60,000 nucleotides of DNA from Owenia fusiformis (Eukaryota > Annelida > Polychaeta > Sabellida > Oweniidae). Location of the stretch: the NCBI GenBank assembly GCA_903813345.2, contig CAIIXF020000002.1, positions 1,838,001 through 1,898,000 of the forward strand, written 5' to 3'. Below the pieces are notes generated by a model, which was not told the origin of the DNA, did not search any database, and saw nothing but the letters and a program-made list of their open reading frames with translations. The number at the start of each line of letters is the position of its first letter. Within the stretch, counting starts at the first letter, position 1. The position numbers were made by a program, and so were the translations under genes. Below are positions 1 through 22,082 of the stretch, piece after piece.

Positions 1-296
1 TTACAGTGAAATTCAATGTGGTCTATTTATGTGGAGGCATTCCACTTTAAATATTTTACTCTACTGTATAATGTTTGATTTCAGGGCCTTTAAGACCAGA
101 GATTACAGTGAAATTCATTGTGGTCTATTTATGTGGAGGGCTGGAGGCATTCCACTTTTTAAATGTTTTACTTACTGTATAATGTTTGATTTCAGGGCCT
201 TTAAGATCAGAGGTTACAGTGAAATTCATTGTGGTCTATTTATATGGAGGCATTCCACTTTAAATGTTTTACTTACTATATAATGTTTTATTTCAG
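1..296 (+). repeat. Array A: tandem acceptor/exon-start repeat, about 102-bp unit, before SLC10A7 exon 297-379
   Basis: Units start at 1, 103 and 214, and the real exon is met in the fourth (equivalent point 315). Spacings are 102, 111 and 101 bp; the 111-bp unit carries a small insertion. Each unit contains GATTTCAG followed by GGCCTTTAAGA(C/T)CAGAG and onwards, which is the acceptor plus the first roughly 36 nt of the following exon, then about 65 bp of intron-like sequence. The array continues past the left edge of the window. Confidence 0.9.
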
Positions 297-10307
<10,011 letters not shown>

Positions 10308-10323
10308 GGAATTTTCCAATTAG

Positions 10324-10570
10324 CATCCTCCAATCACAGGGCTTCAAAATCCAGAATACATTCTTTCTTTTTACCCCCTGCGATAAGCAGTTAGAATTTC
10401 CCCGATTAAGAACTCGCAATCTGATTGGCTGTCGCAACACTGTGACAGAAATCATGTATTGCGCATAATTAGATCACCCGATTCAGTTTAATCAGGCGCT
10501 TCCAAATTGGCTATAGCAGGGGGAAGAAGGAGGTAAGCTTACGAATTCTGGATACCTGCTTCGGAGGATG
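10324..10570. repeat. Imperfect inverted-repeat element (MITE-like)
   Basis: Left CATCCTCC, then CCAGAATA and CCCCCTGC; right GCAGGGGG, GAATTCTGGATA and GGAGGATG in mirrored order, giving imperfect arms of about 55-60 bp. Confidence 0.6.
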
Positions 10571-10659
10571 TGGATTAGGTATATGTATTTTTGAAAGGAC
10601 TTTTAAACCAAATTGGATATTACTCAATAATATTATTGATACATGTTGGCATGATTGAC

Positions 10660-10750
10660 AAATGTTGACCCCATCGACAAATGTTGACATCTTAAATAAA
10701 TGTTGACATCTTAAATAAATGTTGACATCTTGAATAAATGTTGACATCTT
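10660..10750. repeat. 19-bp minisatellite, interrupted by a LINE
   Basis: Unit AAATGTTGACATCTTAAAT, about four copies plus degenerate ones. The same unit resumes on the other side of the LINE at about 14842-14885, which places the LINE insertion inside the array. Confidence 0.85.
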
Positions 10751-10935
10751 ATATATATATATAACTTTTATTGACATATTGTATCATTACATGATTACAT
10801 TAGTCACAACTACTCACTAAGACTAACTAAAACTACTTCTACATTTACAAAGTAATGTACAAAAATTCCATATGCATATTGAAAGCATACAAGAGAGGCA
10901 GAATATTTTTAAGTGTGATGTACAAAATATGCTGA

Positions 10936-13900
10936 CTATTCTAAATTGTTAAATGAGTGATATATAAATTTACCAAGATGTCGTTGTATGATGGTATTAT
11001 CACTTGAAATTATATTTGTAAATAAATTATCACTATTTAAATCAAATTTTGGTAATGTTTCAGAAATTTTGCTGAAAAATATTTGCCTGTGTTGAGAATG
11101 CTTTGTACAATTTATGATAAAGTGAAATTCATCTTCTACACATTTACATATATTACATAATCTTTCATTTACAGGTTTGGATTTTGGCTTTGTGTGTCTT
11201 CCTGTTTCTATTTTTAACTGATGTGAACTCAACCTAAATCTACTTATTGCTAATCTATATTTTTTATTGTCTAACTTTGTATATGGTTCTAATGCAAAAT
11301 CTTTCTTAAACAGCTTATATGTTCTTAATTTGGGATATATCAAAATGTCCCTTTTCCAATTTTCTACAAACATATTCTTTAATTTCTTGTCAACCAAATT
11401 TACTAAGTGGTCTGTAATTTGACTTTGGTCATCCCAATACTCTGTTAGTTCACATTTATGAAGAATATCATAAACCTTTCCAGACCAAGATTTAAACCCT
11501 AATTCATGTTTTTCTTGTCCATATAAGTAAGCCTGGTTTAAAATATTAGAATTTGGTAGTTTAATCAGTCTTAACCAGTATTTCACAATTGATAATTCAA
11601 TTCTGATAGATAAAGGAAATTTACCAAGGTCACCGTACACTGCGGGATTAGCTATTTGAGTTTTGACACCTAAAATAGATTTTAAAAAGGACAAATGTAT
11701 TGTTTCAATCGCTTTCATCTGCTTCTTGTCATACCAAATTTCACAGCCATAACATAGTATTGGACTGACTAATGAATCAAAAAGGTGAAGAGCAACATCA
11801 GGTGGCACGTCATTGAATTTCTTATACTGCTGTTTGATTTTGAATATTGCCTTTCGTGATTGTTCTTTGAGATAACTTGTGTTGATATCAAATTTATTAT
11901 TATCAGTAAGAATTACTCCTAGATATTTATATTTATTTACACGTTCAATTTCTTGATCATTAAAAGTGAAAGGGGCAGAAACTTTAGAGTTAAAAATGAG
12001 TACCTTTGTTTTTAAGGTATTAACTATAAGTCTATTAATTTTACAGAAAGAGAAGAGTGAATCTAATAATAACTGAAGTCCATCATGTGATTCGGAAATG
12101 AGTACTAGATCATCTGCCCATAGAAGATGGTTGAACCTGACATCTTTTACGATAACGCCACATCTTAGTGGTAATACTTCATTTAAGTCATCCATGAAGT
12201 GATTGAACAAAAATGTACTTAAAACACTTCCTTGCAAAACTCCTATTTCAGTGTCAAAAGTTTGGGTGATTCCGTTTACTAATTTAAGGCATGACTTAGA
12301 TTTAGAGTACATATTCTCTATAATCCTGTACATTTTAGTATGTGGGTGAATTCCAGCTTTACACAGCTTGTATAACAATACTGAGCGATCTATATAATCA
12401 AAAGCCTTCTTAAAATCAATCATGCATGTATATAATGGTTTCTTATGCTGATTGAATTTGTTAATTAATGTTTGCAAAATAAAAATATTATCAGTTGTAC
12501 GTCTCTTTTCTTTGTAAGCACCCTGAAGTGGGTCTGGTGAATTTTGTACTCCAGCATTAAAGACTAGACGATTTTGAATAACGGAGTCAAATAAGTTCCC
12601 TATACAGGCCAGTACATTAATGCCTCTATAATTATCAGCTTGAAAACGGCTGCCTTGTTTATAAAGTGCACTGAGCATACCAATACTCCAGTCACTTGGA
12701 TATTCTCCCTTTTCGAAAATAGCATTAAAAAGTGCTGTAAAGTCAGAAACAAGGGTTTCACAATTTTTTAAAATATTGGATGGAATACCATCAATACCCG
12801 CTGATTTGTTTGCATTTACTCTTTTCAAAGCACATTGAACTTCGGCTTGAGTAATTCTCATGTTGATGGTATCATTGCAAAGTTGTAATTTTTTATCTTC
12901 AGGATTAATTTGATATTTTGTAACAAAATGATTCATTTCCTCAAGTGCATTATCATCAAAATAATCTATGTTTGGAGGTTTAGATAGACTTTTGAAAAAG
13001 TTGAATAGATCTTTAGATGGGACTGGCATCTCATTAATTTTATTTCCTGGCATTGCATTTATCAGTTTCCAGAAATCTGTAGAATATCTGCATTTATTCT
13101 GAATTAAACTATTGAGCATTCCTGCTTTAAACTTTCTCTTTTCTCGTTGTTTAGTATGATTATATTGTTTTATTAAACTATTTATAATATCATCGTCAAA
13201 TTTGAGTTTTATTGCCTCATGGACTTGTTTCTTTAAGGATTTACATTCATCATTGAACCATGAATTTATCGGAAAGGTATGCCTTTTTGTGGTTTTTAAT
13301 TTTTTAAATTGGAAAGTGTCATGAGATGCATAATGAATTACATTTAGGAGCTTATTTACTAATTCGTCAGATCCTATATCATTACATCCAAGTTCAGTGT
13401 AAAATGATGTTAAAAGGTCATTACTTATATTATCAGATAACTTATGTTTAAATTCATTTTTCTTTAGAGGATCCCATTTGTATGATTTATATGTTTTAAT
13501 GTTCAGAGATTCTGATTGAAAATTTGATGATTTTCTTTGATTTTCAGTTTCACTTTTTAATGATATAGAAAAATGTAATGGTGCATGGTCAGACTCAACA
13601 CGCCTATCATGAACTTTAAAATCAGTGAATAAGGAAATAGTATTTGATTGAGCTGCAACATAATCAATAACTGATTTTCCGAAGTTGGGGTCTTTGTTAG
13701 ATTTGTGCGTAACATTGCGATAACATGTAAATTTCCCTAAGTTTTTATCTTGATAAAGGCGACCATTAAGTATCTTCATATTAGCAGTTTTGCATAGTGA
13801 TAAAAATTCTCTTCCATGAGTTTGAGAGACTGCCTTTGCATTTTTGTCCATAGAAGTTCGATTACTAACTAAGACCTCGTTTATATCTAGCAAATTATGA

Positions 13901-14709
13901 ACAGTGTCACTATTTTCATATACTGGTATTGGTATATCACCATTACTGCCAGGTATATTAATGTTAAAATCAGGTAACTGAGCAGTTCTAGCATTCATGT
14001 CTCCACATATAATAGTTTTTCCTAATGTTTGATAATAAGCTAAAGATTTTTCTAAAATGTCAATATTACTACAACCAGTTACAAATTCATATGAAGAACC
14101 TTTAAATGGTAAATATACAAAGCATAAATATAAATCTTCTGTAATATTGAAATGATTGGAATTGAATTTTAACCACACAAAAAAGTCATGCGACTGTGAA
14201 AGAATTTCAATACAATTTTTACTATATACATCACTAATCAGTACTGCCAGTCCTCCTGAGTAATGGCCATTAGTCATGCTTTTTGATTTTCTAGCAAGAT
14301 TGTAACAAGTGTAGTTTTCAAAAGAAATTTCAGACTCTGGTGAAAGCCATGTCTCACACAATAATATGATTTGAAAGTCATTGAAAAACTTTTGTATATC
14401 TCTTCCATCATGAAGTTTATCAGAAATTTTATTGATGTTCCAAAGTAAAACTGAAAAGTGTTCATTTAGAGACTGAGTTTTCTCATTTGAAATCCTACAT
14501 TCATTTGATACAGAGTTATCTTGAATATTTCCGGAAAACATTAAGTGTGTTTCAATATTATCAGAAATACTCCCATTAGAGTCTACCTGTATTGTTGAAT
14601 TACTATTATTTACAATATGTACATCTCCTATACTCTTTCTGACACTTGTGCTACATACTTGTAATGGTATATTGTCAGCTATTGTATGTGCATCACACTC
14701 ATTGTTCAA
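10936..14709 (-). CDS. LINE ORF2: endonuclease/reverse transcriptase, 1257 aa, intact
   Basis: It makes the endonuclease and reverse transcriptase that nick DNA and copy the element RNA at the target. Endonuclease motifs: LLWNINKI (about residue 88-95), LCETWLSPESE (about 117), GGLAVLIS, CGDMNARTA and the catalytic SDHAPLHFS. Reverse transcriptase: AGIDGIPSNIL, YRGINVLACIGNLFDSVI, MIDFKKAFDYIDR (about 766), GVLQGSVLSTFLFNHFMDDL and LLWADDLVLIS (about 865), where ADD holds the catalytic aspartates. The C-terminus has a CNICKCVEDEFHFIINC zinc-knuckle-like block. No internal stop or frameshift is seen, so this copy may be recent. The ATG lies three bases after the ORF1 stop. Confidence 0.93.
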   Translation of the reverse strand: MNNECDAHTIADNIPLQVCSTSVRKSIGDVHIVNNSNSTIQVDSNGSISDNIETHLMFSGNIQDNSVSNECRISNEKTQSLNEHFSVLLWNINKISDKLHDGRDIQKFFNDFQIILLCETWLSPESEISFENYTCYNLARKSKSMTNGHYSGGLAVLISDVYSKNCIEILSQSHDFFVWLKFNSNHFNITEDLYLCFVYLPFKGSSYEFVTGCSNIDILEKSLAYYQTLGKTIICGDMNARTAQLPDFNINIPGSNGDIPIPVYENSDTVHNLLDINEVLVSNRTSMDKNAKAVSQTHGREFLSLCKTANMKILNGRLYQDKNLGKFTCYRNVTHKSNKDPNFGKSVIDYVAAQSNTISLFTDFKVHDRRVESDHAPLHFSISLKSETENQRKSSNFQSESLNIKTYKSYKWDPLKKNEFKHKLSDNISNDLLTSFYTELGCNDIGSDELVNKLLNVIHYASHDTFQFKKLKTTKRHTFPINSWFNDECKSLKKQVHEAIKLKFDDDIINSLIKQYNHTKQREKRKFKAGMLNSLIQNKCRYSTDFWKLINAMPGNKINEMPVPSKDLFNFFKSLSKPPNIDYFDDNALEEMNHFVTKYQINPEDKKLQLCNDTINMRITQAEVQCALKRVNANKSAGIDGIPSNILKNCETLVSDFTALFNAIFEKGEYPSDWSIGMLSALYKQGSRFQADNYRGINVLACIGNLFDSVIQNRLVFNAGVQNSPDPLQGAYKEKRRTTDNIFILQTLINKFNQHKKPLYTCMIDFKKAFDYIDRSVLLYKLCKAGIHPHTKMYRIIENMYSKSKSCLKLVNGITQTFDTEIGVLQGSVLSTFLFNHFMDDLNEVLPLRCGVIVKDVRFNHLLWADDLVLISESHDGLQLLLDSLFSFCKINRLIVNTLKTKVLIFNSKVSAPFTFNDQEIERVNKYKYLGVILTDNNKFDINTSYLKEQSRKAIFKIKQQYKKFNDVPPDVALHLFDSLVSPILCYGCEIWYDKKQMKAIETIHLSFLKSILGVKTQIANPAVYGDLGKFPLSIRIELSIVKYWLRLIKLPNSNILNQAYLYGQEKHELGFKSWSGKVYDILHKCELTEYWDDQSQITDHLVNLVDKKLKNMFVENWKRDILIYPKLRTYKLFKKDFALEPYTKLDNKKYRLAISRFRLSSHQLKIETGRHTKPKSKPVNERLCNICKCVEDEFHFIINCTKHSQHRQIFFSKISETLPKFDLNSDNLFTNIISSDNTIIQRHLGKFIYHSFNNLE

Positions 14710-14712
14710 AAC

Positions 14713-14841
14713 TTGGCTTGGTGGTAGGGCTTTTGAGGGTTTACAGCCTGGGCATAGGTCTTAGGACAGTTTCCATTCATGATGGAAAGCATGGTATCTA
14801 CAAGTCTGTTGCGACCGATTGAGTTGAAGTGCAGTCTATCC
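14713..14841 (-). CDS. LINE ORF1, C-terminal fragment with esterase-like end
   Basis: The last 42 or so codons before a TGA located just upstream of the ORF2 ATG read DRLHFNSIGRNRLVDTML, then SIMNGNCPKTYAQAVN. DRLHFNSIGRNRL resembles the C-terminal Asp-x-x-His block of SGNH/GDSL hydrolases, a domain known in ORF1 of CR1-like elements. The rest of ORF1 is missing because the element is truncated at 14841. Confidence 0.6.
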
Positions 14842-14885
14842 TAAGATATAAATGTTGACATCTTGAATAAATGTTGAAATCTTTA

Positions 14886-15959
14886 ATTTTTCAACAATTT
14901 TCAATTAAATATCCAATTAGTGTTTAACATGCTGTTGTTCTTGCACTTGAGTGGCTTGATTGTTTAAATTGCTTAACAAATTGCCTTAATGAATTGCTTT
15001 TAATCATTTCAAATTGCTTAACGAATTGCTTTTAATCATTTCAAATTGCTTAATGCATCGCTTTTAATATCTGGTATTAATATGGAATGGATTTCATGAG
15101 TGCAGACAAAATTCATGTTGTGAATTGTGATCTTAGTCTTTGTTGTGTTTGAGTAATAAATACAATACGAAACCTACATTGTTAACTTTGTCTATATATC
15201 TTTTATTACTTGGATTTATCAATATTATGAAAATATCAAAAAACATTCTTCAATATCCAAAAGAAGAAGATATTCAAATATGTATGTAAAAGTTCCAAAG
15301 GGGAAGGACCAATAATTGTAAAGGAGCCCAGTGAGAAAAAGAAAACAAACACCATGGCAACTATTCCAAACCATAATTCAGTGTGAAAAGGAACCATTCA
15401 AAATCTATTATCACAATCCAGTACCATAACACCAAGGGACATTTCACTCATACAGAATATTGAAGAATGTGTCTTAACCTCTTGACTACCAAGAGTGACG
15501 AGATAATCTGTAAAAATAATAATTTTAAAATGTGTAGAAATGATCTCTGCAGACTAATTTTACTAAATTAAGCATCACCTGTTGTATTTGTATGTATTAA
15601 GATGTCAAAAGTTGGCAAAAATGAAAAATTCTCTGGTTTGACACTGATTCTAGAGCCTGGGATTCAGGAGGTTAATATTTTCATAATATTGACAAATCCA
15701 AGTTGTTAAAGGGATATTGACAACAACAAGTTATTTATAAAGCTGTGGTGCTCTGGGTACTTGCGCTATTTGATAGGCAAATTAAGAGTAGTACAACTAA
15801 GTAGGTTTCTTGTTGGCTATATAATATGATGACGTAAATTTATTATAAATTACATAACGTTTTATAACAATATTTTTTGCCGATAGCTTATTGAATTCCT
15901 TTTTCATAATATATTTTGCTTCATTCTTGGGAAGATTGTTCAGGATCTGTAAAAATAAT
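14886..15959. other. Intergenic repeat-derived sequence
   Basis: Contains short direct repeats of AATTGCTTAA(C/T)GAATTGC around 14970-15060. Bases about 15530-15680 repeat 10013-10105 (GTGTAGAAATGATCTCTG and a TTCTAGAGCCTGGGATTCA block). No gene seen. Confidence 0.55.
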
Positions 15960-16570
15960 TAAAGGCCCCGTGTAATGTTTGAAATTACCAGTTACATAAT
16001 ACTTGCAACAATTTAAAAATGTTTAAGACAATTTTTGAAAAATGTGACTTTCAAAAATTGTTTTCTTTGTGTTATGTTTTTTGCAGAAAAAATTAAGAAA
16101 ATCGTTTCATAAATAAGCGAGAAATGAACTCATCAATGCATAAAAATGGTTCAGAGAAAAGTGCATTTTTTATTTCTCATAGAAACCAATGGTATAATGA
16201 ATAATATCTAAAACATAATAAATTATTTTTTAACCTGGTAAGACAATCAACATTGGCTTATTTTTGATGTTTAGCATATTTAGAAAATATTTCCATAGAA
16301 ATATTTTTTGAAATTCTTTTCAAAAAGTTTTTTGCCACCTGAGTGAGTCATAATGACATCACTTAGATTTCAAATAGTTTTTATATGCTAAAACATTGAA
16401 GTGGCACATTAAATATGGCATTTTATCATTAATATAGTGTGTCCTTTGTTCAATCTTTGCACTGGTGTTAAAATGATCATTTTTGGAATGTATGGAGGAA
16501 TATTTGATGATTAAAAAAGTTAAACGAATGATAAAAACATATTTTCAAACTCTACACAGGAACTTTAAAA
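15960..16570. repeat. Interspersed repeat of about 600-700 bp, copy 1 (copy 2 at 29888-30660)
   Basis: Both copies share in the same order ATAAATAAGCGAG, AGAAACCAATGGT, a TTTTTAACCTGG and CAACATTGG block, a GTCA-GATG-ACTTAG region, AAAACATTGAA-TGGCACAT and GTCCTTTGTTCAATCTTT. No open frame survives in either copy. Confidence 0.75.
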
Positions 16571-18624
16571 AAATCGTTATTCTGATAATAAACCATTCTC
16601 TATTAAATTCAAATCTAACAAACAAGATTCGTTTCTATTTATCTTATTTGAAATATACATAAATGAGTGGATGATGATATAAATTCCACCTCAACGGACC
16701 AATACCAATTTTTCTATTTTTAAGCCGGGGGGGGGGGGGTGCAATTAGGTTAATATAATTCTGTATTCAAAATAGAAAGCTAAATACCTGAATTATATTA
16801 ACCTGTTTTTTAAGTCTGGTCCATCTAAACTTATCAATAAATCGCTTGCCTGGGTTATTAGTGCCATAAGCCACTAATGACCTTTCCACACCTTCAGAAT
16901 TTTCTATTTACGATCATCAGGAGGTTCTTGCGGAATAACAAAATCATTATCTCTTGGCCTTGAGGAGCTTAGATGAGTAAGTCATCAGATTAATTAAGTT
17001 CCAAAGATGTTTTTGTGACATATACTCCCTCGTGGCCATATGAAGCATCCTAGGGAGATCGGAAATGTAGCATTTGCATAATTATTTCAGAACAATCTCA
17101 CATCTGACTAGATTTGACGATCTCAAGTCTGACTAGATTTGACGTCAGCTCTCATAATTTAATTAATTTCATAGACATTATTCCTATTTTTATTTATCTT
17201 GACATGATTTGTATTTTGATGCCGTGAAGCATGACTTTGGATGATGATGAGAATATGATTATTCTCAGTAGTAAGTAACATGGACAAAAGGTGGCTCTGA
17301 TCTGGTGTTACTATGGGGACAGAGGTGATGTTTTTGTGTATTTGTTTGCATATTCTGTCTTTTTAAAACCCCAGGGCTGATTAATATGAATGGTACTTAA
17401 TCGGAAACACTACTACATATGTTTGGTATTAAAGGCTCTATGTAAACTATTTTCAATTAAAATCCTACTAATCTGTCATGTGATCGGTGACAAAGGGCAT
17501 CATTCCAATATCAAATAGATGTTGGTGTTTAACCCTTCGTTGATACCCTTATTAATATTGAAATGTTTGGTATTATAGAGCCCTCATTTTAGTCAATGCT
17601 GAAGGTGCTAACATATTCCAAAAATAACCGTCATCAGGCACGTAGCCAACTTTCCCTAAGAGGGTGTTCAGTTTTAGAAAATTGCAGCGGGTCCAAATTT
17701 AAAAGTATTGGCTCAAAACCATTTAAAAAGTGCTCGAAATTGTGAAAATTACATGGTTTCGATTTTTGGCTGAGGAGGGGCTATGGGCATGTTCATGTAC
17801 TAAACATATCACCACGACGAGTTAAACTCATTGTTACCCATACTCAGACATAAAGTGTTTCTTAAGGTCTTATTGCAAAATGTCTGGTATTATACCCAAA
17901 CAACTGCTATTAAATTAAAGGAGCTCATTTTAATATCACACAATGGCTATTAAACTTATTGTACTCTATACTAATAAACTCACCGTGTGCACTTGTAGAT
18001 AGGATGGCATGAATGTATTAAATTATGTATTTTGTGTACATGAAAAATACCTTGATGTATCAAATTAAAGGTACTAATTTAGTGTCCTTGTAGATAGATT
18101 GGCCTATCTGTATTAAAGGCGCATCTTTTGTGAGTTTGTGCATGCAGATTGGTTCACCTTTCCATATTTTCCAGGTAGTCTATTATGATTCCGAGATCAA
18201 TAAAGCATTGGAATCTAAGTTCTTTGAATAAGTTAAATACAGTACATATTCTATACAGGTTGTTCATAAAGAATCTTCATACTTTACACAGACTTTGCAT
18301 CGTAATAGACCTTCCCAATAAATCCTGACCCCTATTTGTGAACCAAGGAAACTAGGGTATATTGGCTAGATTTATGCTGCAATACTTTACAGGCAGCAAT
18401 GTTTGTAAACAAAATTGAAAGAAGTTTTTGAAAATTAGCAATATTTTAATCCTATTTCTGCATGCACTTAAATTGTAAGAATGACATCAAAGCCAATAGA
18501 TGGCATGATTTACTGGATTGGTCTATTGTAAAGAGACTCTTTGGACACCTGTACTTTTCACCAGTGCAAATATGTGTTTAATAGATAATAGATTAAGCCC
18601 CAAAAACCTCTTGGAAAATTTCAA
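16571..18624. other. Intergenic, no gene seen
   Basis: AT-rich with a G run at about 16728-16739, a 26-bp direct duplication near 17100-17140 (CTGACTAGATTTGACG twice), and a possible degraded MITE end at 17637. No exon-like pattern supported by homology. Confidence 0.5.
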
Positions 18625-18775
18625 TATATGGTCATTTATTCTATATAAGGTCATTTATTCTATATAAGGTCATTTATTATAAGGTCATTTATTCTATATA
18701 ATGTCATTTATTCTATATAAGGTATAAGGTCATTTATTCTATATAAGGTCATTTATTCTATATAAGGTCATTTAT
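18625..18775. repeat. 19-bp minisatellite, about eight copies
   Basis: Unit GGTCATTTATTCTATATAA, repeated in tandem with a few shortened copies. Confidence 0.85.
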
Positions 18776-18989
18776 AGTACCAAACGGATTGTTTTAATGC
18801 AGGTAAGTGGAAAGGTTTGTATATTCAAGACCAATTCAAATTTTTGTTTTTGCGAATATTTTATTTAGTGTTATTATGCGTAGGGTGACGCGTTTTGGGT
18901 ATTTACGTTATTGAAAAACAAGCAATATCAGGAGATGCAATACACATCAGTACAATGTAGCTACACATCTGGCGATGCCATGTGACTGA

Positions 18990-19570
18990 TTTTCTTAATT
19001 TTAACATTGTTAAAATGCCTGTTTGTGACGCCAATTCTCACATTTGAGAATTCTCACTCCCTCATTTAAGCGTTTGAGTTAATAAAAAAGATATATCGCA
19101 GCACTAAGATCGAAAAAACATCGATTTTGGTATCGTGTGTAATAAATTGATATGTTTATAAGAATGTTTTACACTCAAATAAATATGAATTTATCTACAT
19201 GTACGTATTTTCAGTTTCAATTATTTCTGTGTCCATTATACAATACTCGTATGCTATCACGTTGCAAGACATGAACCCATTTGTGCATTGTGCTACAATT
19301 AAAATGCTCAATAAACATCTAAAAACACTCTGGTTGATTGTTGATATAGGTAGGCGGCGTTTCTTACCTATTCTGTTTATTACTTATTGTACTTTCTTTG
19401 CAATCATTCATTAACTGAATCGATTTAGGTTACGTCTTCATGACCTAGTGCCTCATACGAGGGCCGACGAACACTGATTGGCGCGGTGAGTTCACAGGTC
19501 TATTTTAGTTTGAAAGAGTGAAGACGAAGCTCTCTTTTAAGAAGTAAAGTCAAACGAATGCAAAGGGTAC
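18990..19570. repeat. Interspersed repeat; parts recur at 29240-29605, 31205-31275 and 35190-35245
   Basis: Bases 19256-19380 match 29478-29600 (CACGTTGCAAGACATGA; GGTAGGC). The continuation CATTAACTGAATCG matches 31228-31241, so the second copy is split by about 1.6 kb. Bases 19515-19565 (AGACGAAGCTCTCTTTTAAG) recur at 35200-35245. Confidence 0.7.
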
Positions 19571-21519
19571 TAATCGGTACACAATGATGTAATATTGTTA
19601 TACTTTTACCATCGCAGATTGTTGAAATATTAGGGTCTTTCGAAAAGTTTTGCACAAAGGCTTCTGAAGAGAAAAGATTTTATTATTTTTACATGATTTT
19701 TTTTGCAGATATAGTATCACCCATCTTACAAGCATATATGACATTTCAGGACCATTAACAATGCACTTTCTGAGAAACATTGATTTTAAAATTTCAACAA
19801 ATGGGTCCATGGTCCATATGCCGTCATTAAATTGAATCCAGAGCCCTGATAGGCTGAAATTGTTTGGTCAATCTTTGTTCTATCAGCTGTTAGTCAGTTT
19901 ATGTTAAAACTTGTCTATATTTAATCAAAATATTAAGTACTTAACATGTAGTCTTCCTTTGCAAAATGCATTATTTTGTGGCATTCTATCCAGTCCCTGA
20001 AAACATGTCTGCACTCTCCTACCAATCGGATGTCAAGCATTCTCATAACTACAGCCTACCCCTATACATTTTCGGAATACTTATCAATGTATATTCGAAT
20101 TATCATAATATGTCTTAATGCATAAATGAATATAATTTGTGTAATACTACTTCCCATTCTTTATCATGTATTCTATCAATGTTTTCACCTTCAACTTAAT
20201 TATTTTGAGTCATATTCTCCAATATTTCAAAAATTCACATGAGAACTTTGAAAATGTCATAAAATCAGGCGATTTGTTCAAGATTTTTGAAGGGTATGTT
20301 TTCTTTCATTCTTTGGCTAACAATATGAGAAATATTGACATAAGATTCACCGTTGCCATCGGAACAATACTAGATATTGTTTGAATATAAGTTGACAGTT
20401 TATGTAAGTTAATTTTGGCATGTCTAGTGATATTGTTCTTTGTACACTACTTGTTTTGTGTTTTGAAAAGTGATATGGACCATAACGTCATCGCCTAGGT
20501 TACCATAGCAACCGTAAAATGTTAACTAGTAGACATATATACATGAAACCTTGGCAGTGTAAGGGAATAATATGGGGGCACTTACCTACTTACAATGAAC
20601 AAGACTGGTTCATTATTTGTATAATTATACATATTTGTGCAAAACCTTTTGAACGAACCTTGTACAAATTGGTAAGAAATGTATGTTTTTCTCTGGATCT
20701 GAAAAATCTATCTCTGAATGCATCATGGCTTTAATAGCCAATGAGTGGATTGAACAAACATACCTTGCTATATTTATGAAGCAAGATATCTTGTTCTGGC
20801 GCTTCAAGGTCAATCTGCAAAACACCCCCTGTCCTTTGAGATGATCCATGATTTTGATCTTAATGTTGATAATTAGCAAACTAGCTTTCATCAGGAGTGT
20901 CAATACACACAAGTCCCTACAGATCTGGCGGTGACATGTGACTGATTTTATTAATTTGGACATTGTTGAAATATGCGTTATTGATGCCTTTCACAATTGA
21001 AATAATGAAATCGAAATGTTGTTCATTTTGGCATGAATTAAAAGGGTGATACACTTATTACCATTCTAATTCATCATGTTTCCTGTATACATATATCTGT
21101 GTTGAATATAATCAATTATTTATGAAGTATGTATTAAATGGGTCTAGTTTAACCAGCGACATATAAACCATCTGTTTTAATATATCTCTGGTTTGACCAA
21201 TATGGGAGCAGTAACAATAAATAAATCCATGAACTTGGAAGAAACCCCATGACAAGTTTTGACAAATGTTATCAAAGTATAGTCAATTAATGAATTCCAT
21301 GTATGCTATGTATTTTCTTGTGTTCTTTTATCACACTTTGTAGGATAGTACTTAAATATTTTGTCAAACTTTTTGATATTTTGTGAAAAGCAATATTCCA
21401 GCTTTTGTCAACTAAAACTATTATTATATGGATTAATTTGAAAACAGTCCATGAAGACATACTTTCAACCAATCTACATTTAAAAAAGTTTTGCATTTGC
21501 ACACATGATGTAAAGGATA
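19571..21519. other. Intergenic, diverged repeats, no gene seen
   Basis: Bases about 20715-20830 resemble 34490-34590 (ATAGCCAAT(A/G)AGT and CGTTTCAAGGTCA-like blocks). The open frames here are short and have no recognisable domain. Confidence 0.5.
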
Positions 21520-22082
21520 GGTATCGATATGGTGGACTAAATTCAACAATGTTTTTCTCTTAAACAAATTATTGAAAACATTCTGTAAAACACACGGTCC
21601 TTTTTGTAATGTTGACTGATTGGCAACAATTTAATGCAAAAAGTATTTATATATATATTATATAAATGTTTTTGTTGACGTTTTTGTTTTTTAGTGCAAT
21701 TGTTTTTTGTTCATTTATACCAATTCTTGAGAATGAAATAAAATGTCTTTTCCGAACCTTGTTGGAACAAAATAGCATATACAACATTTTCTTAGACCTC
21801 TCGGTAGTATAGTTATACAAAGGAAATTTTGGTTGATTTAAGAAAAATTATGCAAAAACTTAAAACAACGTCCCCCCCAAAAAAAAAGATACGATACCAA
21901 GAACGAAAGAAGTGTCTGATGTGTTTTCCAAAACAATATAGAGAAAAGTTTGTATTTTTATAATTTATATTATAATGTTACCATCCAAAAGATGACCATC
22001 AAATTGACGATGTGTAAAATTTTCAGAATGTTTTGATGAGTGGTTTAAGAGAAACGCATGTTCAAAAAGTTCACCATATCGA
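21520..22082. repeat. Inverted-repeat element with about 60-bp ends
   Basis: The left end GGTATCGATATGGTG and right end CACCATATCGATACC are inverted. Between them, TTTCTCTTAAAC and GTTTAAGAGAAA are also mirrored. An inverted copy of the left half is at about 43030-43320. Confidence 0.75.

Larger units (their letters stand above)
10751..14841 (-). mobile_element. Non-LTR retrotransposon (two-ORF LINE, CR1/jockey-like group), 5' truncated
   Basis: On the minus strand the element runs from the tail of ORF1, through an intact ORF2, to a 3' end TGTCAATAAAAG followed by a short AT dinucleotide tail. Both flanks are the same 19-bp minisatellite. A short-repeat tail instead of poly(A), an apurinic-type endonuclease before the reverse transcriptase, and an esterase-like ORF1 end all fit the CR1-related clades. 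Exact clade is inference. A truncated relative is at 6796-7370. Confidence 0.92.

Noticed and set aside
20625-20963. 112-codon minus-strand frame
   Set aside because: Falls in diverged repeat sequence shared with 34490-34590; no recognisable motif.
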